DNA of 64,000 bases from Quillaja saponaria (GCA_029379385.1 CM055611.1:6820001-6884000), one strand, 5' to 3'; shown: positions 23,792 through 37,316, counted from the stretch's first letter. The notes: generated from the letters alone by a model not told the origin. Made by a program: numbers and translations.

Positions 23792-25252
23792 TGATGCTTG
23801 TCAAAAGTACCAATTAAATTTCTCTAATTTAACCAAGCTTGTAGATAAGGTAAATAGAAGTCAATCCAACGAAGAGTTGAATTGAACCAATTTGAGCAAA
23901 ATATAAATTCTAAATTAAATGTCAATAAAATAAAAAAGGTTTTATGTTTTGAATTTTGAGATTAACTTTGAAAGTAAAATCAGATAGGCAAACAATTAAT
24001 AGAGAAAGCTACCAAGAAAAGGAAGATATTCACAGTGGGGATTTGACGTTGATCATTGATCACAATTATTCAATTATACGTTCAAATACACATCCTAGAA
24101 TATCAACAAGCTCTAATATTCTGAATCTTTTCTTAGTTCATCATTGATCAAAATAAGCTTTTCAATTAATCTCTTACTATTAAACAACCTTAAATAAGCT
24201 CTTAAGATTTAATTTAACAACAGCTTTAAGAATTAGAAAGATTGTTGAATCTAAGCAATAAACACACAGGTTCGGTTTATTTAAATTAGTCCATGTTCAT
24301 CAAAGTAATTATAAACTACTATTTGCTACCTATGTTAGAATTATGAAGCAATTACGGACTTGGTTCTCCTAAACTGGCAATAGGTAATATAGTCTACTTA
24401 ATTAGTTGCGCACCTAGTCAATAAAACATATAATCATGACAAATATAATAGAAAAACACAAGATATATGAATTGAATAATTAAACTAAAATAAAGAACAA
24501 ATCAGATTTTACAACGCAATCCCAAGGCTTCAATCCTCCTTTTTATTGATAAAAGAAAATTTAGCAACTCATAACAATAATGAAAACAATAAAGAAATTC
24601 TAAAAAATATTTGAGTCTTGAATAACTTATATCTAAAACTCTCATGAGCTAAGAATATTTATAGACAAACTAGAAGAAAGAAAAGAACTTCTAGAATTAT
24701 AGTTTGACTTGAAGTATTTCTTGGATTAGAGTCTCTAGTGGCAAAGATCTCTTCTTGGATTAGAATTCCTAATATGCCTTGAAAATATGTCCAAATAAAA
24801 GATCAACTTGTTTTTCTCATATAAATCTGATGAAGAAGTTTATCCATTAATGTTTATCCATCAATGTATATCCATCAATGATTATCCATTATTGACTATC
24901 CATCAATGTATATCAATTAATGATTATCTATTAATTATGGTCCATTAATTCATGAAGTATTTGGATTCCATAGAGTGGTTGAAGATTAATTCCTGCATAA
25001 TTTTTACGGGCTTTCATGACTCACAGGGCCCTTGGCCTTGCACCAATCTGACCTATCTTCATTTGGTGCTCTTTTCACATCCTCTTTTACTCCTTTTGTC
25101 ATAATTCTATTCCATTTATCCAACAAGTGTTCCTTCACTTAAATTCAACACCTAAAATCATAAAATAAACATTTATAAGTTTATTATCACAAAACCATAG
25201 TCAAAATAACAATGAAGAATTAATGAAATTAAGACTTATTAAATACCTATCA
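23792..25252 (-). repeat. Gypsy 3' LTR (left copy)
   Basis: 1461 bp starting TGATGCTTG and ending ACCTATCA on the plus strand; homologous to 28826-30208 over its whole length. It contains an array of about 16-bp units (TATCCATCAATGATTA type) at 24840-24960 that is longer than in the other LTR. The open frame at 23956-24147 lies inside it and is not a gene. Confidence 0.8.
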
Positions 25253-25275
25253 AATTTTCCCACACTTAGTTTTTA
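25253..25275 (-). promoter_or_regulatory. Polypurine tract
   Basis: On the minus strand the sequence immediately before the 3' LTR reads AAGTGTGGGAAAATT, the expected plus-strand primer site for a gypsy element. Confidence 0.6.
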
Positions 25276-26500
25276 CTCATCCTCAAGTAAAACTAGAATT
25301 AATAATTAATCTCCTCTTCTAACTTTCCAAAGGTGTGAGAAAATTCATAAACCATCAACAAAGAACACAACTAAGAATCAAAAGAATCATAAAATATCAT
25401 GAACAAATTTCCCTTGAACAACTTAGAACTCAACTCAATAAGAAACATCATTGAAAATCAAACATGCTAAATTGATAGATTCTCATATGGCAATCTCTCA
25501 AACTCTTAAGTGTTTCAAGGTTAAGAATTTTCACTCTAATTTATTTAGTAAAAATGCACTACCATAGGCTTGCTTGTCCATCTAATCTTCACTACTTAGA
25601 CTATATACAATGCAAATCAGAAGGTCTTTCACTAGTTGTAATAGGGTCAGGGACATGGAATGCAACAAAATAAAGAGAAAAAGGAACACTTCAAAAGTAT
25701 TACTGATAAGAAGCTTGAAAATCCATGCTCATGTTTCTCCATACTGTTTCTTTCTAACACTTCAACAGTATTCATTAAACAAGTATGTGATTGCTCCACT
25801 AAACCTAAGGTAGGGTAGAAGATACAATCATTAAGGTTGAGGCTTATATACTGGGTTAACCAACAAAAGGAACAATTAAGCTCAAAAGGGTTCAACTATT
25901 GCTAAAAATTTGTTAGGTGGCTTTTTTGGGTTTAAAGTGTGAATTCCCTATTGTCTTCATCATTTTCATGCATTTATATGAATCAAGATTTAAAGCAAGT
26001 TTTAGAGTTACAGAATCGTATAATGAATATCACTCAACAAGAAAATTATAGATTGACATGTAAATTCAATCTTAGGCTCAAAAACTCACATTGTCAAGTG
26101 TCTACTAAAGTTAGCAAGCTATCCTTTCAATTTCAATCACCTACGTGAATTAACTCTAAGTTGCAAGTTAATTTAGTTCAATCAACCTATGTCTCTTTCA
26201 AACTCAATTTAGTTATGCTCATGACATACATACTCTTATAAACCTGGGAAAGAACGTATAAATACACATTCTAATGAAAAGAAAATCCTAAATCCTCCTC
26301 CCACACTTAATCCTTACATTGTCCCCAATGTAAGACTAATATTCAAATATGAATAACGAAAAATAACAACATGAATTAAATTAATAAGAAAAGGAAAGAG
26401 ATACAAATCTATTATTGTGGCAAGTTTGCCACCCTTGGATTGCCTTCTAAGCATCTCATTTGTTTAACATAGTTAGCCTAACTTAAAACTCCTTTAATCA
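25276..26500 (-). other. Non-coding internal region of the gypsy element
   Basis: Lies between the protease remnant and the PPT, where pol would be in an autonomous element. The frames at 25610-25813, 25647-25895 and 25939-26148 show no pol motif. A second CCCACACTTAATCC word occurs near 26299-26315. Confidence 0.5.
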
Positions 26501-26502
26501 GC

Positions 26503-27171
26503 TTATACGAAATCATCCAACTCCACCTCCTGTACTAAGGAATTAATCACATTAATAGAAAAAACAGAATGCACATAACTAGGATACCTTATGGCTGAAA
26601 AAATATTAAAGCAAACAATTTCACCATTAAACTCCATCGTGAGTGTGCCCTCATGAACATTAATTATAGTCTTAGAAGTGTTCAAAAATAGTCTTCCTAA
26701 CAAAAGAAGTGTTGCATTTGGAGAATTATCATCCTCCATATCCAAAATATAAAAATCAGTAGGAAATACTAACACATTAACATGAACAAGAACATCTTCT
26801 AAGACTCCCTTAGGATAAATAATAGAGCGGTCAACAAGTTGAATAATCACTCTAGTTTTGCTTAAATGACCAAGATATAAAGATGCAAAAACAGCTCATG
26901 ACATGATATTAATTGATGCTCCTAAATCTATCATAGTATTTTCAAATCTAGTGGTTCTTACTGTGAATGGGATAGTAAATGTACTTTGATCCTTGCATTT
27001 TTGGGGAAATTTTTGTTGGATAATGGCTGAAACATTCTCCCTCACGCTTACCCTTTCATCACCCTTCAACTTGCACTTGGAAGTACACAATTCTTTGAGA
27101 ATTTTGGCATAGCGAGATACTTGCTTAATTGCATCCAAAAGTGGTATGTTGACCTTAACTTTGTAAAACAT
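26503..27171 (-). pseudogene. Gypsy aspartic protease region
   Basis: The minus-strand frame 27171-26896 reads KVNIPLLDAIKQV, RYAKILKELC, a Gln/Lys-rich linker, then IDLGASINIMS, the D-x-G-A-S protease active site. The DLGAS spelling (Leu for Thr) is common in this plant gypsy group. After a frame break at about 26895 the domain continues in 26850-26503 (GVLEDVLVHVNVLVFPTDFYILDME, LLLGRLFLNTSKTIINVHEGTL), the C-terminal half of the protease fold. Nothing resembling RT follows. Confidence 0.7.
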
Positions 27172-27173
27172 CT

Positions 27174-28500
27174 CTAAGATCTCCTTATCTTCTCCTTCTT
27201 TGGTTTAGCAAACTTACTAGGAAAAGGAGGTGAAGGATTAAAAACTAGAATACTAGATTGAGTGGTTACCATAGAAGATGGTGCCACTTCTTTGTTAGGT
27301 ATGGCTTCCTTCCTAACTTCTTCCATTGCTACTATAGGTTTTACCCTAAGTGGTTCCTCTAGTTTTTTACCACTCCAAATGGTTATTGCACTTACATTCT
27401 CCCTTAGGTTCATTATCGTTTGGGAATGTAATTTACCCAATACTCGTGCCTCCAACTTTTCAATGATGGTAGCTAGCTGGCTAATTTGATTTTCCAAATT
27501 TTGAATGCTTGCCTTTGTTTCTTGTTGAAATTGCTTAATGTTAGTGCCAAGACACATAACAATATCCTCCAAAAACATACCTTGATTTGGAAGAGCTTGT
27601 TGTCTAGCTTGGAATGGTGGTTGGACTTGATGAAATTCCAGTTGTTGATTAGGAGATACATTGCGAATAGTAGGATTTTCATAGCTAAGGTTTGAATGAT
27701 ATCTCCAATCCAGATTGTAGGTATTGGAGAATAGATCATATTTGTGTTACGGTTATCCTGAAAATCCACCCAGGACATTAACTTGCTCAATGGGTTCCTT
27801 TTAAAGTGTAGTGCACATGTCAATTGTATGGCCTGTAACAAAAAAATTCCATGTCTTGGCTTGTTGCAGGTTCCCTACAGCCATTTGACACATAAGAAAG
27901 GTTAGCTTAGCAATTTTTTATTCCAAAAGAAGATGTACTTACCTCATGAACTTTTTGTCAGGTCCTTAATCGTTGAGAATTGGCAGCCATGTTTGAAATC
28001 AAGTTCTTGGTAGCCTCCAGTGTCTTGTCCACCAATGCTCTTCCACTTGCCGCGTCAAGCATGCTCCTTTCCGTTAGGAGGAGTCCTTCATAGAAGTATT
28101 AGACCAACAATTGATCACTAATTTGATGATGTAGGCAGCTTGCACATAGCTTCTTAAAACGCTCCTAATACTCATACAATAATTCTCTATTGTATTTCCT
28201 GATTCCACAAATTTCCTTTCTAATGTTGGCAACTTGTGAAACAGAGAAATACTTCTCCAAAAATAACTTTTTTGTCGCAATCCATGTAGTTACGAATCTC
28301 GATGGTAAGTAGTAAAGCCAATCCTTAGCGGCATCCACCAAAAAGAATGGAAAAGCCCTAGGCTTGATTTGCTCTTTGGTAATCCAAGTAGGCTTTATGC
28401 TTGAACAAACTACATAAAACTCCTTTAGATGTTTATGAGGATATTCTCTTGCAATACCATGAAAAGTTGGCAAAAGATGGATTAGACCATATTTCAATTC
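27174..28500 (-). pseudogene. Gypsy gag (Retrotrans_gag) relic
   Basis: The minus-strand frame 28497-28165 carries the Retrotrans_gag core: PTFHGIAREYPHKHLKEF, IKPRAFPFFLVDAAKDWLYY, KLFLEKYFSVS and IRKEICGIR. The frame then breaks, and 27841-27174 holds the C-terminal part with a Gln-rich stretch, a coiled-coil-like segment (QQETKASIQNLENQISQLAT) and the linker to the protease. Stops and shifts occur near 28160, 28075 and 27840. Confidence 0.7.
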
Positions 28501-28800
28501 AAAAGCAACATCTAAAGTAAGATATTCAATGCAAAGTGGTTGTTGGTTTAGATTAGGAGCTTCTAACTCCTTTAGGGTTTGGTTTGTATTATTAGCCGTG
28601 ATTTTAGTTTATGTTGAATGGGATATGTAGGTGGGTAGTGGTAAGGATGATGAGACCACTTGTTGATGAGCTCCAATAAACTTTTTTATTTGTTGGAGTC
28701 TAAAAGCAAAATATTCGCTTGTCATACAAACCTGTAAAATAGAAGAAAAGACAAAACAAAAAGGAACTTATATTAAGTTGAAAAATCAATTAAAAGATCG

Positions 28801-28820
28801 ACACCCTGACAATGGTGCCA
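28801..28820 (-). promoter_or_regulatory. Gypsy primer-binding site (tRNA-Asp type)
   Basis: On the minus strand TGGCACCATTGTCAGGGTGT follows the 5' LTR. It is a diverged form of the TGGCGCCGTTG site complementary to tRNA-Asp used by Athila-like gypsy elements. Confidence 0.6.
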
Positions 28821-28825
28821 AAATT

Positions 28826-30208
28826 TGATGCATGCCGAAATGACAATAAAATCATATATAAATTTGTGCACTAAAATCATATACAAACTTGTAAATAGGG
28901 AATAAAGGTTGATTCCACGAAGAGTTGAATTGAACCAATTTGTGCAAAATATAAATTCTAAGTCAAATGACAATAAAATAAAAGAGGTTTTATGTTTTCA
29001 ATTTTGAGATTAACTTTGAAAGTAAAATCAGATAGACAAATAATTAATAGAGAAAGCTTCCGACAAAAAGAGAGATATTCACTGTTGGGATTTGACATTA
29101 ATCATTGATCACAATTATTCAATTATACATTCAAATACTCTGCCTAGAATATCAACAAGCTTTGATAGTCCGAATATTTTCTTAGTTCACCATTAATCAA
29201 AGCAAGTTTTGCAATTAATCTCTTGCTATTAAACAACCTTAAATAAGCTCTTAAGACTTCATGTAACAACAACTTTAAGAACTAGAAAGATAACTAAAGC
29301 TAAGAAATAAACACATAGGTTTGGTTTATTTAATTTAGTTCATGTTCATCATAGCAAGTATGAACTACTATTCGCTACCTATGTTAGAATCATCAAGCAA
29401 TTACAGACTTAATTCTCCTAAACTAGCAATAGGTTATATACTCTAATGAATTTGTTGCGTACCTAATCAGTAGAAAATACAACCATGACAAATATAATAG
29501 AAAAACATAAAATATGTGAATTGAATAATTAAACTAAAATGAAGAACAAATCAGATCTTACAACCCAATCCCACGACTTCAATCCTCTATTTTATCAGTA
29601 AAAGGGAATTTAGCAACTCATAACAAAAGTGAAAACAATAAAGAAATTCTAAAAAATATTTTTGAGTCTTGAGTAACTGATATTTAAAACTTTCCTAAGC
29701 TAAAAGTATTTTTAGACAAACTAGAAGAGAGAAAAGAACTTATGGAATTCTAGTTTGACTTAAAGTCTTTCTTAGATTGGAGTCTCTAGTGGCTAAGATC
29801 TTTTCTTGCATTAGAATTCTTAATATGTCTTGAAAATATGTCCAAATACAAGGTCGTCTTGTTTTCCTCATACAAATCTAATTAGGAAGTTTATCCATTA
29901 ATGTTTATTCATCAATGATTATCCATCAACGTATATCTATTAATGATTATCCATTAATTCCTGCAGAATATTTACAGGCTTTTATCACTCACACAAACCT
30001 AGATCATGCATCAATCTGGCCCATCTTTATTTAGTGCTCTTTTAACATCCTTTGGTGCTAATTCTATTCCATTTATCTAAAAAATGTTTCTTTACTTAAA
30101 TTCAACACCTAAAATCATAAAATAAGCATTTATAAGTTCATTAGGACAAAACATACTTAAAACAATAACTAAGAATCAATGAAATTAAGACTTATTAAAT
30201 GCATATCA
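28826..30208 (-). repeat. Gypsy 5' LTR (right copy)
   Basis: 1383 bp, plus-strand start TGATGCATGCCG and end TGCATATCA. Homologous to 23792-25252, with a shorter version of the 16-bp unit array at about 29890-29960. Confidence 0.8.
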
Positions 30209-30213
30209 ATTCA
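30209..30213. repeat. Target-site duplication, right copy
   Basis: ATTCA immediately after the right LTR; identical to 23787-23791. Confidence 0.8.
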
Positions 30214-31975
30214 GATGTTTCATACTCAAAAGGAATTATATAGGAGATCAAGTTGTAGCTTATGGAACCTTGGCTAAGTCCATTTGGTGAGCTTAGGCAC
30301 TGGTTGTTTGTATATGTGTAGTGGCAGACATCTTGTAATGCATGTTTTACACCAGGAAGAAAGAAGTGGAGTTTGGGTGGTGTTCTAAGTTGAATTTTCC
30401 AGGATGACATGAAGAAGAATTGTTGCTAACATCATGAGGGTTAATGTTAGATCTTCTCAAGGTTAGAAGTAAGCAGCAAGTGTTGTGGGAATCTTGGCAG
30501 TCAATAATGTGATTTTTGGCTCTGTTTATGCCCATATTGGTGTTACCTAGTTTTAAGGGTCCTAGGGGTGGAAATAAGGGTAGACATATGAAGATAAAAT
30601 ATTTGAGGATCAAAGGATGTTGTCTAAACTTTGGCTAATGAGTAAAGGTCGTTTTTCTGGCTCAGAAAGTGGTAATAATTCTTAGTTCTCTGGTTTTGCA
30701 CTGATTTGATGATTGTGGGTAAATGAGCATGATTGAGTAAGAACTTGTAAGAGGTTGCTGTGTTGTGCCTTGGTTGAATTGAATTTGACATATTTGCATG
30801 CTAAAGCTTAAAGTTGAGCTAAGTCCTCTAAGAGTGCTTATAAAACACTTCTATTTTGATGCCCAAGCAAATTGTTGTCATTTTACTTTATAAAAACAAC
30901 AATTTATTCTATAAAAACTTTGTTCCATGCATGCTAAAATGCCTATGAAATGTACAAAATAAGGGCATGAAACATGTTTTCCTACTTCCTATGAATGATG
31001 ATTCGCATAGTTTTGGCATTGATGAAACTTATTCTGTAATTATATAGATCAAAGATGTTGTGAAATGTAAATGTTTTACCCTATCCTTATTGCAAAATGC
31101 CATATTTTTATGATTTTAAGACGCAATTTCAGAAGAAGTTATCTTATACAATGCTAGTTTATTTTAAGGTACTGATAATACATAGGAAATCTAATGATGA
31201 CAAACTTGTTTACATCATGCCTACAAAAAGATAAAAGATTTTTCATGTATACTCTATTTTATAAAATGGGAACACTTGCATTATTATTTTTAAAAATACT
31301 CTATAACACCTGCTAAGATTTATGTCTCATAGTTTTTAAAATTGTGTTCCTAAATTGATGTATATGCTGTAAGGACAAGATAGCTTAGGGATGGAGGATT
31401 GAACTGATAATGAATATGACTTATTTTGGACAGTTTTGTGTATTCTTATGTAATAAGTTTACTTATTTTCTTTAAGGAAGATTATGTCATGTAAATCAAA
31501 GGCCTAAATGAAGGATCCGTGAATGAAAGAATTTTTAATTGAAAGCAGTTCAAAGTTAAAGAAAGTTTAGTCCATTTCAGCATGCAATGCATGTTAAATA
31601 TAAGCACTTTGTGTTAGCAAAGTAACTTGGTAGGAATCTAGATTTTATAACTAAGCTACAAGAATAAGCATAACAATTAAAGTATCTTATGTGAACATAT
31701 TTGACACCAAAACTAGGACTAAGGAGCTACCAAGTTAAAGTAAGTAAAATGCTAGTTATGTTTGATTTAACCTTGACTTAGAACCTACTTAGATGCTCAA
31801 CCAAGTTAATAAGTAACTTTCACTTTATGAAACTAGACCTATAAGTGTTGTATTACTCACTTGACAAGAAAATTTTAAGTTAACTTGGCTAAAACCTAAA
31901 AGGTTTCCAAGTTGCCCATAAACCAACTCTCTACAATAAGACTTATAAAGAAATATAAGATGTCATACATATAAG
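30214..31975. other. Unassigned sequence right of the gypsy insertion
   Basis: No gene recognised; the minus-strand frames at 30195-30410 and 30347-30613 lack family features. It directly precedes the plus-strand gypsy polyprotein, so it may be that element's 5' LTR and leader, interrupted by the younger element. This is an inference; no second LTR copy was found. Confidence 0.3.
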
Positions 31976-34900
31976 GTGTTACATATTAAGACTCGAATAG
32001 CAGTGCATGAACGGAGGTTTAAAGGCATGAAGCTTACTCTTGCACAAATTATGGAGCAACTCGTTGCCTTTCAACCAGGCACCAATATGAACTGGAAAGA
32101 AGGAATGGAACGTGCCAAAGATGTTGCTCGCAGCTTACATATCTTGCGACATGAACTGTAATTCCATGTGGGCTTTGTGCCTATATGGAAGATTCAGATG
32201 ATGATGGAGATAATGCATATAAAAAGTATGCTAGAGTTGCAGCAAATCCTGAAATTTGACAAAATCAAGAAACTGATGATTTTTGTTTAAAGGTAGGCAT
32301 TCCTAATTTCAAAGAGAATTTACGAATTGAAGAATTTATGAATTGGTCTACTAAAGTTGATTGATTCTTTAAGTGCATGGATGTTTCAAAGAAGAAAAGG
32401 TGAAGCTAGTAGCACTGGTGAAATGGTTGGCCATTAATATGGTAAGAACAGTTGTAAGAAAAAAGAAACAAGGATAGAAAGAGACCAGTTAGAAGTTGGT
32501 ACCTACATGTGGCAAGATATGTTGAAGGGATGAAACCAATGATTTGTTATAAACTACAAGTGTAGGTGATGATGAATGTTTATGAAGCACAAAACCTAAC
32601 ATTGAAAGCGGAACTTTTGTTGAAAGAGAGAAACATAGGTGAGCCTTCTTATCGACTTTACAGAAACGTCTTAATTTAACTTAGAAAAGAGAAAATCTAC
32701 ATATCATCCAAAAAATGCTTTTATTCAATAAAAGAAAACTGATGGTATAAAGGGCTGAAAAACAACATAAAGGGTGGCAGAAAAATAACTATGAAAAACG
32801 ACAAATCCTTATGCAAGGCCACCAGCGACTAAGTACTATGAGTGAAACTAACAAGGTCATTTTTCAAATGCTTGTCCTCAAAGGAAAGTGGCCTTTGTAG
32901 GGCATGATGTAGATTATGAAAAGGAAGAAGATTTTTTAGAAGTGCAATGTGATCCTGATGGAGGCAGTAATGAATATGAAGAAGATGTTCAATTTAATAA
33001 AATATCTTTCATCTTGTCATTAATAGTGGTAGTCATGAAAATAGTCTTGGGAAAAATATTTTAACCAATTTGTAGCTACCTCTTAAAAAGAATCTAGATC
33101 CTTACACTAGAGGGTAGATCAAGACAGTTAGGGATATACTAGTAACGGTGCGCTGTAACATTACTGTCTCCGTTGTCAAGTACAATGATGAAATATGCTA
33201 TGATATGGTGGACATGAATGTTTGTCATCTTCTATTTGGCAGATCATGGCAGTACGATGTGAATACTTCGCACATGCAAACAGAGAATATTTACAAGCTA
33301 AGGATGGTGTCAAATACACTCTGCTACCATAAAAGAGGAAACTGAACCAAAACTTATACAGTGGAAGGTAGGTCTTCTTTGATTTTGACTTGCTCAAAAC
33401 ATGATTCTAAAGAGACAAGCGAAGTGCATGTCATGATGGTAAAAGAAATCTTGATCAATAGCAAAAAAGAGCAAGTTGTACCAGATGCTATCAAGCAATT
33501 GCTAGTTGAATTCAGTGAGATAATACTAGAGAGATTATCTCCAATGTGAGATATCTAACATCATATCAACCTTATTCTTGGCGCTAGCCTATCAAACCTT
33601 TCACATTATCAGATAATTCCAAATGAGAGAAATTCTGAGGGAGAAAGTTGAAGAGTTTCTGTATAAGGGTCACATCAGGGAGAGCACGAGTCTATCTGCA
33701 GTCCCAGTATTACTAACCCCAAAGAAAACTGGCAGTTGGAGGATGTTCATTGATAGCAAAGCCATCAAAAAAATAACTGTCTAGTACCTTAATTAGATAG
33801 CATGTTGGATCAACTAGATGGTTCCACTGTATTTACCAAAATTGATCTTCAAAGTTGATACCATGAAATTTGAATAAGACCATGAGACAAAAGAAAGACA
33901 GTTTTCAAAACAAAAGATAGATTGTACAAATTGCTTATTATGCCTTTCAGATTATCCGATGCACCTATCACCTTTAAACAGCTTATGAATAAGGTACTTA
34001 AGCCTTTTATAAGCATGTTTGTAGTTATATATTTTTATGATATATTGATTCATAGTTGTAACTATGAAGAGCATATTGACCATTTGTGTTAAGTGTTGGC
34101 TACCTTAAAGTAGAATATGTTATATATCAATTTTAAGAAATGCAATTTCATAATAGATAAATTGTTTTTCTTGGGATTCATAGTTAATCAAAGGGTATTC
34201 AAGTTGATGAAGACAAAGTTCAGGCAATTTTGGATTGGCCAACACTAAAGACAGTGACTATGTGAGGATTTTCCATGGACTAACCATATTTTATAGGCGA
34301 TTCATTTAAAACTTCAGCAACAGAGTGTCTAATGAAAAGAAAATTCTTTTAAGGAAAAGAAGCATAACATAGTTTTGCATTGATCAAAGAAAGATTATGC
34401 AATGCACTTGTCCTAACTTTCCCAATTTCGAAAATTGTTGGAGGTAGAATGTGATGCAAGGAGAATGGGAATCAAAGTTGTCATATCCTAAGAAAAAAGA
34501 CTTAAACATTTTTTGGTGAAAATTCAAGTGATGCTTATCGAAAATAGTCTACCGATGATAAAGAATTCTATGTTGTCTTCAAGCCTTGAAGCATTGGTAG
34601 CATTACTTAGTCAGTTGAGAATTCATTCTCTATTGAGACCGTTAAGACCTCAAGTACTAACAGCATAAAATGGATCAACGACCTACGTGTTCGATAGGCC
34701 AAATTCCTTCAAAAGTTTCATTTCAAACATATCAATAAATTAGGAGCATAGAATCGAGTTATAGATGATCTGAGCAGGAAGGTAATGTTGTTAAACACTC
34801 TAAGTGTTGAAATTACAGGTTTTGAGAATCTCAAGGAACAATATAAGGATGACCCAAATTTTCAAGTTACTAGAAGAAGTTTTAATTGAGGCAACCAACT

Positions 34901-35990
34901 GATGGCTATCACATCCATGATGGTTACTTGATGAAAGGCAATAAACTATGTGTTCCCCATTCTTCATTACAAGAGAAAGTCACTTAGGACCTTCATAGAG
35001 GCCTTGATAATCACTTGGGATGGGACAAACTATTACAGTAGTACAAGAAAGATACAATTGGCCTTAGTTGAACGAGATATTGGTAAATTTGTTCAACAAT
35101 GCCTTTTGCATCAAACAGCAAAGGGGCAATATCAAAATTATAGGCCTATACATGACACTGTCAGTTTTAGAAAACATTTGGGAGGACTTAACTATTCACT
35201 TTATTCTTGAATTACCCCACACACAAAGAAGGTTTGATTCTATTTTTGTTATGGTCAAAAGGTTTTCTAAAATAGTAAATTTCATCCTATGAAAAAAGAC
35301 CTCTAATGCATCTCATGTTGCATGATTAGTTTTTAGAAAAATTGACAAGTTACATAAAGTCACCAAAACTATAACATCAGATAGAGACACTAGGTTTTAT
35401 AAGTCATTTTTAGATTACTTTGAGGAAATTTTTTGATTCTGCTTTGAATTTCAGTAGCATAATCCATCCCCAAATAGTCAGTTAGACTGAGGCACTAAAT
35501 AAAATCTTGCAAAATTTCATTCAAAATATAAGTATCAGAGACAAAACCAAGCAGCGAGATGTTGGTTTAGCGTAGGTTGAGTTTGCATATAATAGTGCAG
35601 TACATAAAGCAATATGAAGATCACCTTTTCCTATTGTCTACATGAAAACTCCCAGGCATGCCCATAATATGATTAAACTACCAAGAGTTCCATGTTTGAG
35701 CATTGCTACAATAAATATAGCTCATTAAATTCAAGAAGTGCAAGAAGATGTCAAACAAAGGTTGGAACAAACACATGTTAGGAAAAAGTAATATGTTGGC
35801 AAGCATAAAAGAAAGTTTTTAAAGAAAAAGATATGCTCATGGTTTTCTTATGCAAACTGCAATTTCCAGTAGGCTCTTACAACAAGTTGAAGCCTAAGAA
35901 ATACGACTCCTATAGCATTTTAAAGAAGATAAATAACAATGCATTTTGCAACACCTTGTACATTTCATCTTCCTAGTGGCAGACAAATTG
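31976..35990 (+). pseudogene. Ty3/gypsy (chromovirus-like) gag-pol relic
   Basis: Domain order is preserved but the frame is broken dozens of times. Gag: QIMEQLVAFQPGTNMNWKEG (about 32050) and KENLRIEEFMNWSTKVD (about 32310-32360). Zinc knuckle: NQQGHFSNACPQRK (about 32850-32885). Protease: INSGSHENSL (about 33020-33050) and CHLLFGRSWQYDVN (about 33220-33262). [34 protein letters not shown] (33660-33755). The RT catalytic site near 34028-34045 reads YFYD instead of YxDD. Integrase: CLLHQTAKGQYQNY (about 35100-35145) and WEDLTIHFILELPHTQRRFDS (35180-35240). C-terminus: [14 protein letters not shown] (about 35866-35905). Not functional. Confidence 0.7.
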
Positions 35991-37316
35991 AATTGGATTA
36001 CCAACTTAAGACTAGTTAGTCTCAAGTAATCACAAAAGCCTAATACAGTTTCAAGAGCTTATGCTCTATATTTTCAATGTTCTACTATTTATTTTGTTTG
36101 TACATATCGAGGTGAGTTTTTTTTTTTTTCCTAGGTTATATCTTATAGAAAAGTTATCAAGTTTATCTAGTTTCTACCATTTTATCCTACAAATGTTACC
36201 AAGTTCCATAAAGTAAATTGAGTTAAAGACTTAATTCAAAGACAAGTCAATATCATAGGGAACTAGCTATGTTTTCCCATTAATCATACAAGCTATAATT
36301 ACAAACTTTTACATGGATACATATTCCTCAGATTTAATACAAAACACACACAAGTTCATCCTAGGAGTTCATATTACAATACATAATTTACAAGCTCAAC
36401 AGAGGTACTATTTGTCCTCTTTATCCAACAACACAAAATAACCAACACTAATTCCTAGTATTCAGCTCACTTCCCAATAGTTGCATATGAACATTTAATC
36501 TGGAAACACAAGTTAAAAATAAGAATGAGACAGAAATCCTAATGTATTATTTTCAAAATAGAAAACATGACATTAAAACTAATAAAGTGTTCATGTTTTG
36601 CATTTTAGTGAAAAATATAGCTTTCATTGCAACAAGTTATTCTTAGGTTTTCCTCACACTTAATCATAGTATGTAATTGGCCAATTTTGGAAAGCATATA
36701 TACATGACATAAATCAAATAGGCATAACTATGCAGTATTTCATTTATAGATTATAGTTTCAATAGGCATTTGTGCAGTAACTACCCAACAACTACCACAA
36801 AAGCAATTGCCAATATGCATAGAAAGTCCTACTCTTAGCCAGTAGAAACATAACTCATGGAAGTTCATGAACAATATCAACCTAGAAAGTTCTCACTCAA
36901 CTGCTGCCTCCAAAACGGAGCTCCAGCAATAGAGAATACATGATTCTCTTTAGCAAAATCTAGCAATAGCCATTAAGTTTAGTACATAGCTGCAAACTCT
37001 AGACAGCAATTAGTCCAAGCCATTCAAACTTGTTGCTCAATTGTAGAGCTTCTCACACTAACTCAGACTCTCACTTAAGAAATGGCAAATAAGAAGAGAA
37101 TGAATATACAAACTTCATTTTTCTACCTTATGCAACAGCATGCAGCAAACTCTTGGCTACATTTTACTAAATATGTTACCGAAGCATCTAGCAACCTAAG
37201 CGACTGCATCATGTCTACTAACTCCGAGTTAATTGCAATTATTTCCCTTAAGTTTCATGCTAAACCACCTACTTATTCATTCATCATTTTTGTCCTTAGG
37301 GTAATTTACATCCCAT
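35991..37316. other. AT-rich intergenic, no gene
   Basis: Possibly the 3' LTR or flank of the preceding gypsy relic, but I could not pair it with a 5' copy. A T14-type run occurs near 36118-36130. The frame at 37082-37336 has no family features. Confidence 0.3.

Larger units (their letters stand above)
23792..30208 (-). mobile_element. Non-autonomous Ty3/gypsy element, complete ends
   Basis: Two LTRs (23792-25252 and 28826-30208) bound the element, both with TG..CA ends. The perfect 5-bp target duplication ATTCA flanks it (23787-23791 and 30209-30213). On the minus strand the order is LTR, PBS, gag, protease, PPT, LTR. The internal region is about 3.6 kb and holds only gag and a protease remnant; I find no RT, RNase H or integrase, so it would depend on a relative for movement. 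The primer site (tRNA-Asp type) and the GTGTGGGAAAATT tract fit Athila/Tat-like plant gypsy elements. The LTRs differ by many substitutions and by 78 bp in length, so the insertion is old. Confidence 0.85.

Noticed and set aside
24840..24960. A CRISPR-like array of short units
   Set aside because: The units are contiguous and diverged without unique spacers, and they lie in a plant LTR.
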